Part shown: positions 62,959 to 64,000 of the stretch, piece after piece
Position numbering within the stretch: position 1 is the stretch's first letter
Layout: each line of letters opens with the position of its first letter
Assembly: GCA_027487245.1 (NCBI GenBank)
Contig: JAIYDY010000078.1
Span: forward strand, 1 to 64,000
Source of the DNA: Hyphomicrobiales bacterium
GTDB taxonomy: Bacteria > Pseudomonadota > Alphaproteobacteria > Rhizobiales > Beijerinckiaceae
Reading direction: 5' to 3'
Length of the DNA: 64,000 nt
Translations under genes and position numbers: made by a program
Notes under the pieces: generated by a model
Databases searched by the model: none
Told to the model about the DNA's origin: nothing
Seen by the model: only the letters and a program-made list of their open reading frames with translations

Positions 62959-64000
62959 ATGACCAGCCAGACCACGTCCAGCCCCGGTGGCGCGGCAGAG
63001 GATGTCGATGTGGCGATCATTGGCGGCGGCCCCGTGGGCCTGTGTCTTGCCTTCCTCCTTGCCGAACAGGGCCGCTCGGTCATGGTGATCGAAAGCGAGC
63101 CGGAGATCGTGCGCGAACTCAGGGCCTCGACCTTTCATCCTCCGACACTCGACATGCTGGAGCCATCCGGCCTTGCAGCGGAATTGCTGGCGCGCGGGCT
63201 GATCTGCCCGACATGGCAGATCAGGATGCATCCGGGCGGCGACCGCGCCGTGTTCGACATGTCCGTGCTGGCCGCCGACACACGCCATCCCTACCGGCTG
63301 CAATGCGAGCAATGGAAGCTCTCCGAGGCGCTGCTGGCCCGGCTGACAGGTCACCCGAATGTCCGGCTGGCATTTTCGACCAGCCTCGTCGGCTTCGTCG
63401 ATGAGGATGATCGAGGCGTGGTCGCGACCGTTCGCAACACGGCCGGGCAGTCGACCGTGCGGGCGCACTTCCTGGTCGGCTGTGACGGTGCCCGTTCGGA
63501 GGTCCGCAAGCAGCTTGGCTTGCCGTTCGAAGGCCAGACCTATCCCGAAACCACCTTGCTGGTGACCACGGACATGGCGTTCGAGGAGCACCTCGAAGGG
63601 CTGTCCAACGTCTCGTATTGCTGGAAGGAGGGCGGCAACTTCTCGCTGCTGAAGGTGCCGGGCCGCTGGCGGGTGTCGATCTACCCGCGCGAGGACCTGA
63701 GCATCGAGGAACAGCTTTCCGACGCCATGATCGAGGCGGCGCTTCAGGTCATCGTGCCGAAGGACACGCCGTATACGGTGATGGAGAAGCGGCCCTACCG
63801 GGTGCATCAGCGCATCGTGCCAAGCTATGTACAGGGGCGGGTGGCGCTGGCCGGTGACGCGGCGCATCTCAATTCGCCCGCCGGGGGCATGGGGCTGAAT
63901 GGCGGGCTGCACGATGCCTTTGCCCTTGCCGGGGCGCTGGTCGGCATCCTCGCGGACAACCGGCCGCTGAGCGACCTCGAACGCTATGATCGTCGCCGCC
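62959..64000 (+). CDS. FAD-dependent aromatic monooxygenase (PheA/TfdB/MhpA type), 3' end beyond window
   Basis: The visible 347 residues hold the FAD motif VAIIGGGPVGLCLAFLLAEQG, the conserved CDGARSEVRKQLG (DG motif) and LAGDAAHLNSPAGGMGLNGGLHD (GD motif) of class A flavin monooxygenases. Members hydroxylate phenolic rings or related compounds with NAD(P)H. The start at 62959 follows GGGAG. It is divergent from the SDR/ALDH/binding-protein operon across a shared palindrome, so hydroxylation and later oxidation probably belong to one catabolic route. The substrate is not known, and the gene continues past base 64000. Confidence 0.93.
   Translation, partial: MTSQTTSSPGGAAEDVDVAIIGGGPVGLCLAFLLAEQGRSVMVIESEPEIVRELRASTFHPPTLDMLEPSGLAAELLARGLICPTWQIRMHPGGDRAVFDMSVLAADTRHPYRLQCEQWKLSEALLARLTGHPNVRLAFSTSLVGFVDEDDRGVVATVRNTAGQSTVRAHFLVGCDGARSEVRKQLGLPFEGQTYPETTLLVTTDMAFEEHLEGLSNVSYCWKEGGNFSLLKVPGRWRVSIYPREDLSIEEQLSDAMIEAALQVIVPKDTPYTVMEKRPYRVHQRIVPSYVQGRVALAGDAAHLNSPAGGMGLNGGLHDAFALAGALVGILADNRPLSDLERYDRRR

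Overview
The window is about 65% GC and densely packed, with many ATGA, GTGA and TGATG overlaps between genes. Gene content and the GTTC-N7-GTTC SOS box upstream of imuA-imuB-dnaE2 point to an alphaproteobacterium, probably order Hyphomicrobiales (Rhizobiales). That assignment rests on gene content, not on a phylogeny. No phage, integrase, transposase, CRISPR array or rRNA was seen. It reads as ordinary chromosome rich in catabolic and transport operons.

Layout. 1-1.9 kb: end of a branched-chain amino-acid (liv) ABC operon with a small membrane protein and a periplasmic binding protein. 2.1-3.8 kb: divergent ccdA and cysE. 3.9-10 kb: a hydroxyproline-type catabolic block, with a 4-hydroxyproline 2-epimerase, a D-amino-acid dehydrogenase, a flavin reductase, a two-subunit aconitase-X and a PcaB-like lyase. 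10.1-18.2 kb: a CO-dehydrogenase-like molybdenum hydroxylase locus (coxG, coxS-L-M, coxD-E) whose active-site loop is the cysteine-less form II type. 18.2-20.6 kb: a fused salicylyl-CoA/2-aminobenzoyl-CoA type monooxygenase-reductase.

20.9-26.6 kb is the most notable part. It holds a REC-PAS-GGDEF-EAL protein, a translationally coupled six-helix RpfC-like hybrid kinase with a C-terminal Hpt, and a convergent crotonase with the hallmarks of the DSF synthase RpfF. It looks like a diffusible-signal-factor quorum-sensing locus whose usual HD-GYP output (RpfG) is replaced by a GGDEF-EAL c-di-GMP protein. 26.8-29.1 kb: an SDR, an orphan MalK/UgpC-type ATPase and tRNA-Arg(ACG). 29.2-34.9 kb: the SOS mutagenesis cassette imuA-imuB-dnaE2.

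35-44.1 kb: a LacI-type regulator divergent from an Ssu/Tau-like ABC transporter. The transporter is followed by a DegT-type aminotransferase, a HisD-like dehydrogenase, an SDR and a zinc-type dehydrogenase. This is probably a sulfonate/polyol-like uptake and oxidation operon, with two clear palindromes in the control region. 44.1-54.7 kb: a MarR-controlled dipeptide-type ABC system with amidohydrolase-like enzymes (HpPgdA/imidase-like deacetylase, creatininase, isoaspartyl peptidase), a ketopantoate-reductase-like protein and an SDR.

54.7-58.5 kb: three uncharacterised genes on the minus strand: an unknown helical protein, a one-helix membrane protein and a coiled-coil protein with two poly-Asp tracts. 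58.7-64 kb: a GntR/HutC regulator, a Tat-exported NMT1-type binding protein, an aldehyde dehydrogenase and an SDR, divergent from an FAD aromatic monooxygenase that runs off the window. A perfect 8-bp inverted repeat lies in that last divergent promoter.
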